Assembly (NCBI GenBank): GCA_022567305.1
Contig: JADFHF010000019.1
Coordinates: 1 to 63,658 of the forward strand
Source: Bacteroidota bacterium
GTDB taxonomy: Bacteria; Bacteroidota; Rhodothermia; Rhodothermales; UBA10348
Direction: 5' to 3'
DNA: 63,658 nt
Part shown: positions 53,842 through 63,186 of the stretch, in pieces
How the letters are laid out: every line of letters starts with the position of its first letter
Numbering within the stretch: the first letter of the stretch is position 1
Made by a program: the position numbers and the translations under genes
The notes under the pieces: model-generated
Databases searched by the model: none
Seen by the model: only the letters and a program-made list of their open reading frames with translations
What the model was told of the DNA's origin: nothing

Positions 53842-53936
53842 TTTGCCTTTTGAACCTTTTCTCTCGTTAATAGAGTTCAAGAGTTTGCATTAGATTGGAT
53901 CAGAGAATCGAAAGCGCGAAGCAATAAGCCTGTACT

Positions 53937-54623
53937 ATGTTATCTGTTGCCATCATTATTGTCATTAGCTACTTCATCGGCTCCATCCCCGGCAGCGTCT
54001 GGATAAGTAAGCACCTGTACGGAATCGATATCCGTCTCCATGGAAGTGGAAATGCAGGAGCAACCAACGCATTTCGGGTACTGGGTTGGAAGGCGGGTCT
54101 TCTCGCCACGGTGGTGGATCTTGGAAAAGGATTATTTGCAGCAGGAATCGTCGCCACGATACGGATTGATGCGCTTCCCCCGGGATTGGGGTTCTGGGAG
54201 GCGTCTTCCGTATTGATGTTGATGGCAGGTGTTGCAGCGATCGTTGGCCACATGTTTCCGATATGGGCAGGGTTTAAAGGCGGTAAGGGTGTCAATACGG
54301 CCGCAGGCGTTCTCTTCGCGATTACGCCCGTTACCATGGTCATTACCATCGGTATTTTCGCTGTCGTGCTCTTCTCTTCGAGATATGTTTCGCTCGCGTC
54401 GTTATCTGCTGTCGCTGCTTTCCCATCGACTGTTGCGATTCGAAAGTATCTCTTTCACGTCGATTCGATTGACGCCAGCATTCTCTTTTTTAGTATTTTT
54501 ATGGCGCTCACGATTTTTCTTGCACATCGAACAAATATTTATCGGCTTCTAAACGGCAGCGAAAAAAGAGTCCGAAGCTTCCGGCCAGGATTGGGAATAA
54601 GAGGCAGGCAAGATCCAACCTGA
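53937..54623 (+). CDS. plsY: Glycerol-3-phosphate acyltransferase PlsY
   Basis: A 228-residue inner-membrane protein that transfers an acyl group from acyl-phosphate to glycerol-3-phosphate. The conserved cytoplasmic loops are GSIPGSVWISK, LHGSGNAGATNAFRVLGWK and GFKGGKGVNTAAG. Six or so membrane helices are visible. The following gene supplies glycerol-3-phosphate, so the pair works in phospholipid synthesis. Confidence 0.93.
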   Translation: MLSVAIIIVISYFIGSIPGSVWISKHLYGIDIRLHGSGNAGATNAFRVLGWKAGLLATVVDLGKGLFAAGIVATIRIDALPPGLGFWEASSVLMLMAGVAAIVGHMFPIWAGFKGGKGVNTAAGVLFAITPVTMVITIGIFAVVLFSSRYVSLASLSAVAAFPSTVAIRKYLFHVDSIDASILFFSIFMALTIFLAHRTNIYRLLNGSEKRVRSFRPGLGIRGRQDPT

Positions 54624-54666
54624 GCTACGGCCGCTCAGCCAAGGCCATTCATTCAGGAAATAGATC

Positions 54667-55722
54667 ATGAGCACCAACGGCTCTCGCGAAAAATCAGTTA
54701 CAATCGTTGGTGCGGGTAGCTGGGGAACTGCGCTGGCAGTCAGTCTCGCATCCAAGGACGTGCCCGTAAGGCTATGGGCCAGACGAGAAGAAGCAGCAAA
54801 ACAGATTCGTGACGACAGGCACAATCCTACCTATCTCCCGGACGTTGTTATTCCTGAGTCCATTGAGGTGACCTCAAATCTGGAGAAGGCTGTGGAGGGT
54901 TCTGATTTCTGGGTCTTCGCCACACCATCTCAAGCTGTTCGCTCCGTAGCTGAACAACTGTCCGAGTTTGCTGCTGAGGACCATCTTGTTGTTTCGGTGG
55001 CCAAAGGTATTGAAAACGAAACGCTGCTAACCACGACGGGTGTTCTCCACGAGGCCCTTCCTCGTGTACCATTGGGAAGTCTTGGCGTTCTATATGGTCC
55101 CAGTCACGCGGAAGAGGTGGCCGTGGGTGTTCCAACCGCGGTCGTCGTTTCCGCACATGACTTGGCGGCTGCCGAAATTATGCAGGACGTTTTTATGACG
55201 TCTACGCTCCGTGTATATGTAAATCCAGACATCATTGGGGTGGAAATTGCGGGCTCGGTCAAGAACGTCCTGGCCATCGCGGCAGGTATTGTGGAAGGAA
55301 TCGGTTACGGAGACAACGCGAAGGCGGCCCTCATAACCAGAGGGCTCGACGAGATCAGGAGACTGGGTATGGCCATGGGCGCAAACCCGAGCACCTTTTC
55401 AGGACTGGCCGGTATCGGTGATGTGGTCGTTACGTGCATGAGTAAGTTGAGCCGAAACCGTTATTTCGGTGAACAGATCGGAAAGGGTCGTACCCTGTCG
55501 GAAATCGAAGCCGAGATGACTATGGTGGCCGAGGGTGTCAGAACCACGAAGTCCGCATATGAATTGTCGCGCCGATACCACGTTGAGATGCCGATCACCG
55601 AGGGGGTCTACGCGTGTCTGTTTGAAGGAAAACGCCCCGATGTGGTGATCAAGGAACTCATGTCGCGCACGGCGAAGCGCGAGGACTGGCTCCCGGAAAC
55701 ACTAAGAGAGGCCGCCCTATAA
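54667..55722 (+). CDS. gpsA: Glycerol-3-phosphate dehydrogenase [NAD(P)+]
   Basis: A 351-residue enzyme that makes sn-glycerol-3-phosphate from dihydroxyacetone phosphate. VGAGSWGTALAVSLA is the cofactor site, ATPSQAVRSV and LYGPSHAEEVA the substrate-side loops, and GSVKNVLAIAAGIVEGIGYG..NAKAALITRG the catalytic helix with its Lys. It starts 44 bases after plsY and is co-directional. Confidence 0.95.
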   Translation: MSTNGSREKSVTIVGAGSWGTALAVSLASKDVPVRLWARREEAAKQIRDDRHNPTYLPDVVIPESIEVTSNLEKAVEGSDFWVFATPSQAVRSVAEQLSEFAAEDHLVVSVAKGIENETLLTTTGVLHEALPRVPLGSLGVLYGPSHAEEVAVGVPTAVVVSAHDLAAAEIMQDVFMTSTLRVYVNPDIIGVEIAGSVKNVLAIAAGIVEGIGYGDNAKAALITRGLDEIRRLGMAMGANPSTFSGLAGIGDVVVTCMSKLSRNRYFGEQIGKGRTLSEIEAEMTMVAEGVRTTKSAYELSRRYHVEMPITEGVYACLFEGKRPDVVIKELMSRTAKREDWLPETLREAAL

Positions 55723-55728
55723 AATTCG

Positions 55729-56385
55729 ATGACGGCAGCAGACGTAAGGCGACTGGCAAAAAGGGGAGAGGGCGTGACGCTGGAGTTCAAACACCGCACA
55801 CCTGAACCCGAGCGGCTTGCCAAAGAAGTGATCGCGTTCGCGAACACGAATGGAGGGCGCGTGCTCATTGGCGTTGACGACGACGGAACCGTCTTGGGAG
55901 TGAAAGACTCCGAAGAAGAAGAATATGCCCTTCGAATTGCACTCGAGACGCACTGTAGCCCTCCGTTAAAGTGGCGGACGGAACGCGTCGAAATCAGTAG
56001 AAAAAGAGACGTGATTGTCATAGCCGTTCAGCGGAGTACAGAGCGCCCTCACGGCCTGCTGTCTTCGAACGGCCATTCTGATTCGATCCCCTATGTGCGC
56101 GTAGACGATCGCTCAATCGAGGCTTCGTCTGAAGCCGTCCAATTGATGCTGGTGGATAAAGACCGTCAGGATGTTCAGTTCGAATTTGGTGATTATGAAC
56201 TCACCTTGATGAAGTACATGGAGGAGTATGGCCGGATCGGGGTCCGTTCGTTTTCAAGACTCGTAGATATCACGATCGATCGGGCTCGAATGATTCTGGT
56301 CCTGATGACGCGAGCCGGCATACTCTCGCACCATTTGGACTTTGATGACGACTATTTCACGCTCGCATACAATAGAGTGAACTAA
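55729..56385 (+). CDS. AlbA_2 (Schlafen-type) domain protein with C-terminal helix-turn-helix
   Basis: A 218-residue protein. The AlbA_2/AAA_4 domain spans residues 10-140: GVTLEFKHRTP, EVIAFANTNGGRVLIGVDDDGTVLG and the later IPYVRVDDRSIEAS. The C-terminal 70 residues look like a winged helix (FGDYELTLMKYMEEYGRIGVRSFSRLVDI). This is a putative nucleic-acid-binding protein. It lies six bases after gpsA, in an otherwise housekeeping stretch. It is not a restriction or toxin gene by any sign I see. Confidence 0.75.
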   Translation: MTAADVRRLAKRGEGVTLEFKHRTPEPERLAKEVIAFANTNGGRVLIGVDDDGTVLGVKDSEEEEYALRIALETHCSPPLKWRTERVEISRKRDVIVIAVQRSTERPHGLLSSNGHSDSIPYVRVDDRSIEASSEAVQLMLVDKDRQDVQFEFGDYELTLMKYMEEYGRIGVRSFSRLVDITIDRARMILVLMTRAGILSHHLDFDDDYFTLAYNRVN

Positions 56386-56445
56386 GTCAATGCGCCTTTG
56401 TACATTATAAATAAACCCTTCTAATTCCGTTATTGTTCTCTCTCG

Positions 56446-58824
56446 ATGCCTGTAGTAGATATCATCCCATTGCATGAAACAGCCAGAACGAGGTATCTCA
56501 ATTACTCGTTATCCGTTATTACGAGTCGCGCGCTTCCCGACATCCGCGACGGTCTAAAGCCCGTTCAGAGAAGGATTCTCTACGCCATGCATTCGAGTTT
56601 GCATCTCTATCCGGATTCCCGATATCGTAAGAGCGCGACGGTAGTCGGAGAAGTGATGGGCAAGTTTCACCCGCACGGAGACTCCGCCATTTATGACGCG
56701 ATGGTGCGGATGGCTCAGGATTTTTCGCTCCGAAGTCCGCTCGTAGACGGCCACGGTAACTTTGGTTCTCTCGACGGTGACAGCCCAGCCGCTATGCGCT
56801 ACACCGAGGTTAAGCTTCGACCCGCCGCGATGGAGTTGCTCGAGGATATTCGCAAAGACACCGTTCATTTTCGACCCAACTTCGACGGGACGCTTTTCGA
56901 GCCCGTCGTCTTGCCCGCCAAGCTTCCGAACCTGCTGTTGAACGGCTCGAGCGGGATCGCGGTCGGAATGGCCACGAATATCCCGCCGCACAATATTTCC
57001 GAACTCCTGGACGCGCTGATCTACATGATCGGTTCGCCCAATGCTAGGGTTCAGACCCTGGTGGAGAAGTATATCAAAGGTCCTGACTTCCCGACGGGTG
57101 GACGAATATTGAATACGCCGGAATCTCTCCTCGAAATCTATACGAAAGGAGAAGGCGCCGTTGAGGTCCGCGGTGAGTATGAGAATGAAGGGAAGTCACG
57201 GGTGGTCATTACCTCCATTCCGTACGGCGTTTCGAAAAGCACACTCATTGAGCAAATTGCAGATAAGATCATACAAGAGAAGGTGCCGCAACTGGTGGAT
57301 GTTCGAGACGAGTCCACTGATGAGGTTCGAATCGTCCTTGAGATAAAGCGGGGAGCGAAAGCAGATGCGGCCATGGCCTATCTGTTGAAGCATACTTCAC
57401 TCCAGACACGCTTCCATGTCAACTTGACCTGTCTGATCCCGACAGACAATCCTGAAATTGGCCGCCCCGAAAAAGTTGATCTGCAAACGATTCTCAGCCA
57501 CTTTCTCGACTTCCGCCTGGAAGTCGTTACTCGACGTCTGCGATACGAGCTGGCGCGGCTCGAGAAGCGGATTCATATCCTGCACGGGTTCGAAAAGATC
57601 TTTGACGCCCTTGACGAGGCGATTCGCATTATTCGCTCATCTGAGAACAAAGCGGACGCGGCTCAGCGACTCATGCATCGTTTCGTCATCGACGAGGAAC
57701 AGACCGAGGCCATCCTGGAGACGAAACTGTACAAGCTCGCCAAAATGGAAATCAGTGCCATCCGGGATGAGCTGAAGGAAAAGGAAATCCAGGCCTCTGA
57801 CATTCGATCTCTTCTGGACGATGAGGCCGGGCGTTGGCGATTGATCAAAAATGAATTCAAGGCACTCAAATCCCAATTTGGAGAGGATCGGCGCACGCTC
57901 ATATCCGGGCCCGATGAAGCCCGCGAGTATTCCGCCGAAGACTATATCGTAGATGAAGATGTTTACGTGATCGCTACACGCGACGGATGGGTCAAAAGAC
58001 AACGGTCGTACACTGATTTATCAAGCATTCGAGTTCGAGATGGAGACGAAGTCGGTTGGATTCTTCCCGGATCAACCAGGCAGACCGTCGTTTTCTTGAC
58101 GAGTTTCGGAAAGGCGTATTCAACCCGGATTGAAACCCTACCCAGCACGACGGGGCACGGCAGCCCGGTGCAGAAGCTTTTCGATTTCTCGGATGCAGAG
58201 TATGTCGTGGGTGTGGTCTCACTGGACTCGAGAGCCCTTCCCGAGTCGATTCGTGAGGTTCAGGACCAGCAAGCTCTATTCGATGAGAATGGAGAGATTG
58301 TCGAGTCCGGACCCTTCGTGGTTGCAGCCACGACCGCGGGGATGTGCCTGCGCGTTTCTACCAACAAATTCTTGGAGCCGTCAACGCGATCGGGCCGCCA
58401 GTTCATGAAAGTAAAAGGAGACAACGCCGTCGTAGCAGCGGCCGTGGCGTCGGGTGATGAAAATATCTGTTTGGCCACGCGGAATGGTCATGTGCTGATC
58501 TTTCCCGTTCGTCAGGTTCCGATTGTCAAAGCTGCGGCCAAGGGTGTGATCGGAATTCGCTTGAACGAGGGAGACCAACTGATTGGGTTTGCGCTTTCAG
58601 CCGCTGCCCGTCAGGGTCTTGAAGTGGAAACCAGCCGGGGTCGCCGGGAAGTGGTTCGCACGACCAAATTTGAGGTCAGCAATCGGGGAAACAAAGGACG
58701 TTCGATTATCAGGCGCGGGACGATTTCGAAAGTGATTTTAGGCGTTACGGAACTACGCATTAATGGAAGTAATGGCAGCAATGGGAATGGGCAAAACGGA
58801 TTAGACGAAGAGGAAAACGATTAG
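56446..58824 (+). CDS. parC: Type IIA topoisomerase subunit A (ParC or GyrA)
   Basis: A 792-residue DNA-breaking subunit. The catalytic tyrosine is Tyr119 in AAMRYTEV. The quinolone region [13 protein letters not shown] has Ser80 and Asp84, the sensitive form. The tower and coiled-coil region is followed by a six-bladed C-terminal propeller that carries only a weak GyrA-box-like NRGNKGR, so it is not a clear gyrase. [20 protein letters not shown] and the direct pairing with a ParE-like gene (GTG start two bases on) favour topoisomerase IV. GyrA cannot be excluded without a tree. Confidence 0.85.
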   Translation: MPVVDIIPLHETARTRYLNYSLSVITSRALPDIRDGLKPVQRRILYAMHSSLHLYPDSRYRKSATVVGEVMGKFHPHGDSAIYDAMVRMAQDFSLRSPLVDGHGNFGSLDGDSPAAMRYTEVKLRPAAMELLEDIRKDTVHFRPNFDGTLFEPVVLPAKLPNLLLNGSSGIAVGMATNIPPHNISELLDALIYMIGSPNARVQTLVEKYIKGPDFPTGGRILNTPESLLEIYTKGEGAVEVRGEYENEGKSRVVITSIPYGVSKSTLIEQIADKIIQEKVPQLVDVRDESTDEVRIVLEIKRGAKADAAMAYLLKHTSLQTRFHVNLTCLIPTDNPEIGRPEKVDLQTILSHFLDFRLEVVTRRLRYELARLEKRIHILHGFEKIFDALDEAIRIIRSSENKADAAQRLMHRFVIDEEQTEAILETKLYKLAKMEISAIRDELKEKEIQASDIRSLLDDEAGRWRLIKNEFKALKSQFGEDRRTLISGPDEAREYSAEDYIVDEDVYVIATRDGWVKRQRSYTDLSSIRVRDGDEVGWILPGSTRQTVVFLTSFGKAYSTRIETLPSTTGHGSPVQKLFDFSDAEYVVGVVSLDSRALPESIREVQDQQALFDENGEIVESGPFVVAATTAGMCLRVSTNKFLEPSTRSGRQFMKVKGDNAVVAAAVASGDENICLATRNGHVLIFPVRQVPIVKAAAKGVIGIRLNEGDQLIGFALSAAARQGLEVETSRGRREVVRTTKFEVSNRGNKGRSIIRRGTISKVILGVTELRINGSNGSNGNGQNGLDEEEND

Positions 58825-58825
58825 C

Positions 58826-60760
58826 GTGGTAGCCAAGACCTACACCGGCGAAGATATCCAAGTTTTAGAGGGGCTGGAGCCCGTTCGCAGGCGACCCGGA
58901 ATGTTTATCGGTGGAACGGGGAAGCCCGGACTCCATCATCTTCTCTGGGAAATCGTAGACAACGCTGTAGATGAGGCCACCAATGGCTACGCGACGAACA
59001 TCGATGTGACGCTTCACAAAGATGGCGAAAGCATTACGGTCAGCGACAACGGCAGAGGGATTCCGGTCGACAAGCACCCCACGAAAAAAATCCCGACGCT
59101 TGAACTCATCTTGACCACGTTGCATGCAGGCGGGAAGTTCGATAACTCCAATTACATTACCTCTGGTGGTCTGCATGGCGTGGGAGCCTCGGTCGTCAAT
59201 GCGCTTTCGGAAGAAATGATTGCGATCGTCAAGCGCGATGGGGGCACGTTTGAGCAGCGGTTTGCTCGCGGTTTTCCCATCACGAAGCTCAAGAAGACAT
59301 CATCGAAAACGCGGCGGACCGGGACTACGATTTTCTTCCGACCGGATCATGAGATTTTTAATTCCACCACTTTTGACGGAGAATGGATTCGGGAGCTCCT
59401 TGAAGTAAAGACATTCTTGAACGGTGATTTGAGAATCGTTTTCAGGGATGAAACCTCGGACAGCAAATACGAATTCCAGCACGAAGGGGGCATTTCCGAG
59501 TATCTCGAACACCTGATCAAAAGTCTGGGCGTACGTCCGATTCACGAACAGCCATTTCTACTTTGTCAGGAAAAGCTACAAGACGGATCGCGCCTCGAAC
59601 TCGTCATCCAGTGGACGGAAGCAACTCAGGAGCATGTCAAGTCCTATGTAAACGGAATTGCTACGGAGGACGGTGGCACGCATGAGCAGGGATTTAGAGA
59701 TGCGGTTCGGAGCGCCGTTCGCGCGTACATGGATACGCATGATCTGCTGCCGAAAAATCTGGAAGTTGCTGCGGATGACATCCGCGAGGGAATTGTTGCG
59801 GTGGTCAATCTGTACATGGTAGAACCCCAGTTCCAGGGTCAAACCAAAGAGAAACTGAATAATCCGGACGCCCGGGCGTTGGTTTCAGGCGCGCTGAGGA
59901 TTGAACTGGAGAAGTATCTCAACAAGCATCCCTCTACGGGCGAGGCCATTGTGACGCGCGTGATTCAATCGGCGCGAGCCCGGCACGCCAGTCGTGCAGC
60001 GGCCACATCCGTTCGGCGCAAGTCACAAGTCAGCCACCGTCTGAACCTGCCGGGAAAGCTCGCGGACTGTTCTTCGACCGATCCATCCGAGTCTGAGATA
60101 TTTATCGTCGAGGGAGATTCAGCCGGCGGCTCCGCAAAGCAAGGTCGGGATCGAAAAACCCAGGCTATTCTGCCACTACGAGGGAAAGTGCTCAACGCGG
60201 AGCAGGCGACGCTCAAGAAAGTGATGGAGAACAAGGAGCTCTCCCATGTGGTCCAGGCCCTGGGGTGCGGGATCGGGGAGCATTTGGACCTGTCTAAGCT
60301 CCGATACCACAAAGTGATTCTACTCATGGATGCGGATGCAGATGGTCATCATATTACGACCCTGCTGTTGACATTTTTCTATCGATACTTAAGAGCCCTT
60401 ATCGATGAGGGATACGTATATCTCGCCCAGCCACCCCTTTACAGGGTAGACGCAGCCAAGAAGACATACTGGGCACTCGATGACGACGATCGGGACGCTA
60501 TAGTCAAAAAGCTTCAAAAGGCCAATCGCAACATCAAGATCGAGCAGCAACGATTCAAGGGCCTTGGAGAGATGATGCCGGCCACACTGAAATCGACCAC
60601 GCTGGATCCCGAGAAACGTCGGCTTCTCCGTGTATCGATTGCTCATGAAGACAAACTTGTTACCGAGAAGACCATTTCTGAGTTGATGGGAAAAGACGCT
60701 TCAGCCCGATTCAAATTCATCATGAAGCACGCCTCGGAGGTAGACGAGCTCGATGTCTAG
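58826..60760 (+). CDS. parE: Type IIA topoisomerase subunit B (ParE or GyrB)
   Basis: A 644-residue ATPase subunit that starts with GTG at 58826, one base after the stop of the A subunit gene. The GHKL ATP site is IVDNAVDEA, DNGRGIP and SGGLHGVGASVVNALS. The TOPRIM domain has FIVEGDSAGGSAKQGRDRKTQAILPLRGK and DADADGHHI. RFKGLGEMMP is also present. The short length without the large E. coli GyrB insert and the pairing with the previous gene suggest ParE. It is the last housekeeping gene of the block. Confidence 0.88.
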   Translation: MVAKTYTGEDIQVLEGLEPVRRRPGMFIGGTGKPGLHHLLWEIVDNAVDEATNGYATNIDVTLHKDGESITVSDNGRGIPVDKHPTKKIPTLELILTTLHAGGKFDNSNYITSGGLHGVGASVVNALSEEMIAIVKRDGGTFEQRFARGFPITKLKKTSSKTRRTGTTIFFRPDHEIFNSTTFDGEWIRELLEVKTFLNGDLRIVFRDETSDSKYEFQHEGGISEYLEHLIKSLGVRPIHEQPFLLCQEKLQDGSRLELVIQWTEATQEHVKSYVNGIATEDGGTHEQGFRDAVRSAVRAYMDTHDLLPKNLEVAADDIREGIVAVVNLYMVEPQFQGQTKEKLNNPDARALVSGALRIELEKYLNKHPSTGEAIVTRVIQSARARHASRAAATSVRRKSQVSHRLNLPGKLADCSSTDPSESEIFIVEGDSAGGSAKQGRDRKTQAILPLRGKVLNAEQATLKKVMENKELSHVVQALGCGIGEHLDLSKLRYHKVILLMDADADGHHITTLLLTFFYRYLRALIDEGYVYLAQPPLYRVDAAKKTYWALDDDDRDAIVKKLQKANRNIKIEQQRFKGLGEMMPATLKSTTLDPEKRRLLRVSIAHEDKLVTEKTISELMGKDASARFKFIMKHASEVDELDV

Positions 60761-61114
60761 TTAAGAACAAGAAACGGATACCGCAAGGAAGCTTTCGGCC
60801 AGCATAACGTTCGCGTTTTCTGGCTCGTTGATTCGACGTATTCCGGTCCAAAACGACTCGAGAGCCTCCTCGAAATGGACCGACAGCTTACAGGGGGAAG
60901 CGGATCGCGGGCAATTCTCTTTGCTCTTCGAGAACCGCTCATGGACTCGCCGGACATAGGAAATGCACCGGTTTTAAACGGGAATGGAGAGAGCGTCAGC
61001 CTAATCGACTGACTGCTTGAACGGCTTATGTGTTGTAGCCCTTGGTCATGGACTCGATAACGTTTGGGCCCACCAGGATTCTCGACCAAGAGGAGGCTTT
61101 CCGGGGAGCCCGTG
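60761..61114. other. Intergenic stretch after topoisomerase gene
   Basis: About 350 bases between the topoisomerase B stop and the glcG-like gene. The same frame as the topoisomerase stays open after its TAG for 85 codons up to a TGA, with a protein-like appearance (VFWLVDSTYSG, GSGSRAILFALREPLMDSP) but no start codon and no known motif. I regard it as an unassigned remnant or chance frame. Confidence 0.35.
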
Positions 61115-61525
61115 CTACTTCACCACTGCGGCGCCCGCCGCCGCGACGGTGTGGTCGTTCTCGACCGAGGACCCCGATACGCCGATCGCGCCGATGACGC
61201 TCCCTTCAGCGTCGGTGATGGGCACGCCGCCGGGGAAGGTGATCAGCCCATCGTTAGAGTGCTCGATGTTAAACAGCGGGGCCCCGGGCTGGCTGAGCTT
61301 GCCGATATCGCCAGTCGGCATGTCGAAGAAACGGGCAGTCTTGGCCTTCTTGATCGCGATGTCGATCGACCCCAGCCACGCCCGGTCCATACGGAAAAAG
61401 GCCTTGAGGTTGGCCCCGGCGTCAACGATCGCGATATCCATCTTCGTGTCAATGGCCTTGGCCTTGTCCAACGCCGCGTGCAGCGCGTCGTGAGCTTGGT
61501 CCAATGAGATGTCCTTGGTGTTCAT
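61115..61525 (-). CDS. GlcG/HbpS heme-binding-family protein
   Basis: A 136-residue protein. [30 protein letters not shown] and the end [19 protein letters not shown] are characteristic of GlcG/HbpS (DUF336). [22 protein letters not shown] and [26 protein letters not shown] are also typical. It has no signal peptide. The coding sequence is visibly richer in GC than the housekeeping genes before it, so it may have come by transfer. AGGAC precedes the ATG. Confidence 0.82.
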   Translation of the reverse strand: MNTKDISLDQAHDALHAALDKAKAIDTKMDIAIVDAGANLKAFFRMDRAWLGSIDIAIKKAKTARFFDMPTGDIGKLSQPGAPLFNIEHSNDGLITFPGGVPITDAEGSVIGAIGVSGSSVENDHTVAAAGAAVVK

Positions 61526-61898
61526 GGTTCAGTCCTGGGTTAGTGGATGCGTAAAACCTATGGTTCCCATGCTCGTGGCCTCCATTCTTACTTGACAGGC
61601 GTCCCCATGGCCCATGTGATCTGTTAGTCTCCCAACATGTAATCCGCGGACGAAAATCGGCGAGCACTTAATGTGCGTCCACATATCACCGCAGTTGATT
61701 TTTCATAAGTGTAACCACTTCATTTCGTTAGAGCAAGAACCGGGGTTCGAAGCGGAAGTGCAATTAGGGGCTGGAGGGGCGAAAGAGCTGCTAGGGGCGG
61801 GGGTTAGTCCCCTTCAACATGCGGGCGAGGTTTCGGCTTCTAATACAACATCTAAAGAAGCCTGTTCTCCCGGCTGCCGGAGTTGGGGCCATGGCCGC
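61526..61898. other. Non-coding or degraded stretch
   Basis: No supported gene. The sequence changes composition several times and contains G-rich runs (about 61740-61810). Short open frames are antisense or chance. I looked for a tRNA-like fold around the GGTTCGAA at 61744 and for an integron recombination site and found neither. Confidence 0.4.
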
Positions 61899-62354
61899 CT
61901 ACATCTTCTCAAACACAAAAAAGATATCCCGCGTATCAATGGAGACTTGCGCTCCCCCCTGACTGACCGTTCCCGACTCCGTTCCTATCTCCGGGATATC
62001 GCTCATGAACCTGATGTTCGTTCCGAGAATCTCGTAGGTGCCGTCATCGGTGCGCGTAAGTGATTGTTGCGTGCCACCGGATCCCACAAAGTTCATCGAT
62101 ATCTTAACCGAATATCGATTCGCCGTGAAGGTGAGCGATCCTGTTATCAGAAACATTGCCGAGGCTCCGTTCCCCTGAACGACGGTCGGCTCATCGGCTG
62201 GAATAGTGATCCCGGATCGCCCGAATGTTGTACCTGCCTTGTCACGCGCCGACACCAGGCTGTACGTACCGCTCACCCCGGAAGAACCGCTAAGACCACC
62301 GGTCGTTTCCTGATCCAGGGAGCAGTGAAGACCCGGGACACAAACGATGATCAA
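61899..62354 (-). CDS. Small secreted lipocalin-like beta protein
   Basis: About 151 residues as read from the TTG at 62354. The segment GTYSLVSARDKAG, then LITGSLTFTANRYSVKISMNF, TDDGTYEIL, GTNIRFMS and a final RDIFFVFEKM match the repeating strand pattern of small secreted beta-barrel proteins common in Gemmatimonadota and related soils bacteria. The hydrophobic lead and Cys (IVCVPGLHC) could be a lipoprotein signal, but its start is unclear: upstream in frame come CTG and a stop, with no ATG or GTG. The gene may be partial. Confidence 0.5.
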   Translation of the reverse strand: MIIVCVPGLHCSLDQETTGGLSGSSGVSGTYSLVSARDKAGTTFGRSGITIPADEPTVVQGNGASAMFLITGSLTFTANRYSVKISMNFVGSGGTQQSLTRTDDGTYEILGTNIRFMSDIPEIGTESGTVSQGGAQVSIDTRDIFFVFEKM

Positions 62355-63101
62355 TATGAAAAGAGGTATTCGCAGCTCGACTTAATACGACGTGTGGGAC
62401 TACATTGGATGTCTAACACTGTAAGGTTACACATTCAGATGGAATTGTGCCCGTGATTTTTTGCTATCGCTTGCAATTCGAGTTCACATCTCATCTCTTC
62501 GGAGGTCTTACACTTCTGCTGCCCAGGCCGCACGCTGATAACCACCCCCCCCGATCCTGTGCTGCGCCGGTAGCAGGTGTGAATGAAACCGAGAAAAAAA
62601 CGACAATAGAAACGATAAACCTCAATAATGAGGCAAATCGACCGGGCAGCGCGCATCGCGACGTACGGGATCTCGGTTTCTGTCTTCCGGTGGGCGTCGT
62701 CCTCACGAAAGCGTATTCAGCACGTTCGCTCACGCGGGAGGGTGTCGACAACGCTTTGGGTATAGGTACGCTGCCTAATTACGGCTTTTATTACTTCTCT
62801 TCCAAGTAAAGCAGTCAGTTTACGTCACTCGAACGCGCAGTTTATCCGCTTGACGGCTTTACGTGTTCGTTCTTGGTATGATCAAGTCGGCAACCAGCCG
62901 CGAACTGCAAACGAATCGCATTGAAAAACGGTGCTCTATGCCTTCTGAGTTTCGCTCTCTCTCCATTGTGCAAAACTGACCATTCGTTCACGTACGATAC
63001 TGTTCTGTCTACATTTGATAACACCACGATGAAACGTTGGCCACCGTCCTTTCCGGCATCGTGTCCTCGACCCCAGATACAATCCTGATGCGGCTTCGTT
63101 G
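62355..63101. other. Stretch with no firm gene, including a G8/C8 tract
   Basis: No solid gene in about 750 bases. On the minus strand a signal-peptide-like sequence (FIVSIVVFFSVSFTPATGAAQ) runs into an eight-base G tract (62545-62552 as C on the plus strand). Adding one G would join it to a downstream frame ending at 62435 (GGVVISVRPGQQKC...). This could be a frameshifted small secreted protein. The rest shows nothing recognisable. Confidence 0.35.
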
Positions 63102-63186
63102 CTACCGCGATAAAAACACCGTGATGTGATCCACTCCGTCATTCGCAATCGCGAAGTCGATCCGGCCGTCGCCGTCGTGGACGAAG
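63102..63186 (-). pseudogene. FG-GAP/VCBS repeat fragment
   Basis: On the minus strand a single calcium-binding VCBS/FG-GAP unit (HDGDGRIDFAIANDGVDHITVFL) ends with a stop at 63102. It has no start and no further repeats, because the sequence on its 5' side switches to an unrelated gene on the other strand near 63183. It is therefore a fragment. Confidence 0.45.

Noticed and set aside
61592-61620. TTGACA with a TGTGAT box 17 bases on, as a sigma-70 promoter
   Set aside because: It faces no supported gene, the -10 box is weak, and Bacteroidota promoters use another consensus.
61735-61830. tRNA-like or integron attC-like segment around GGTTCGAA
   Set aside because: No acceptor or anticodon stem can be formed and no paired attC core boxes are present.
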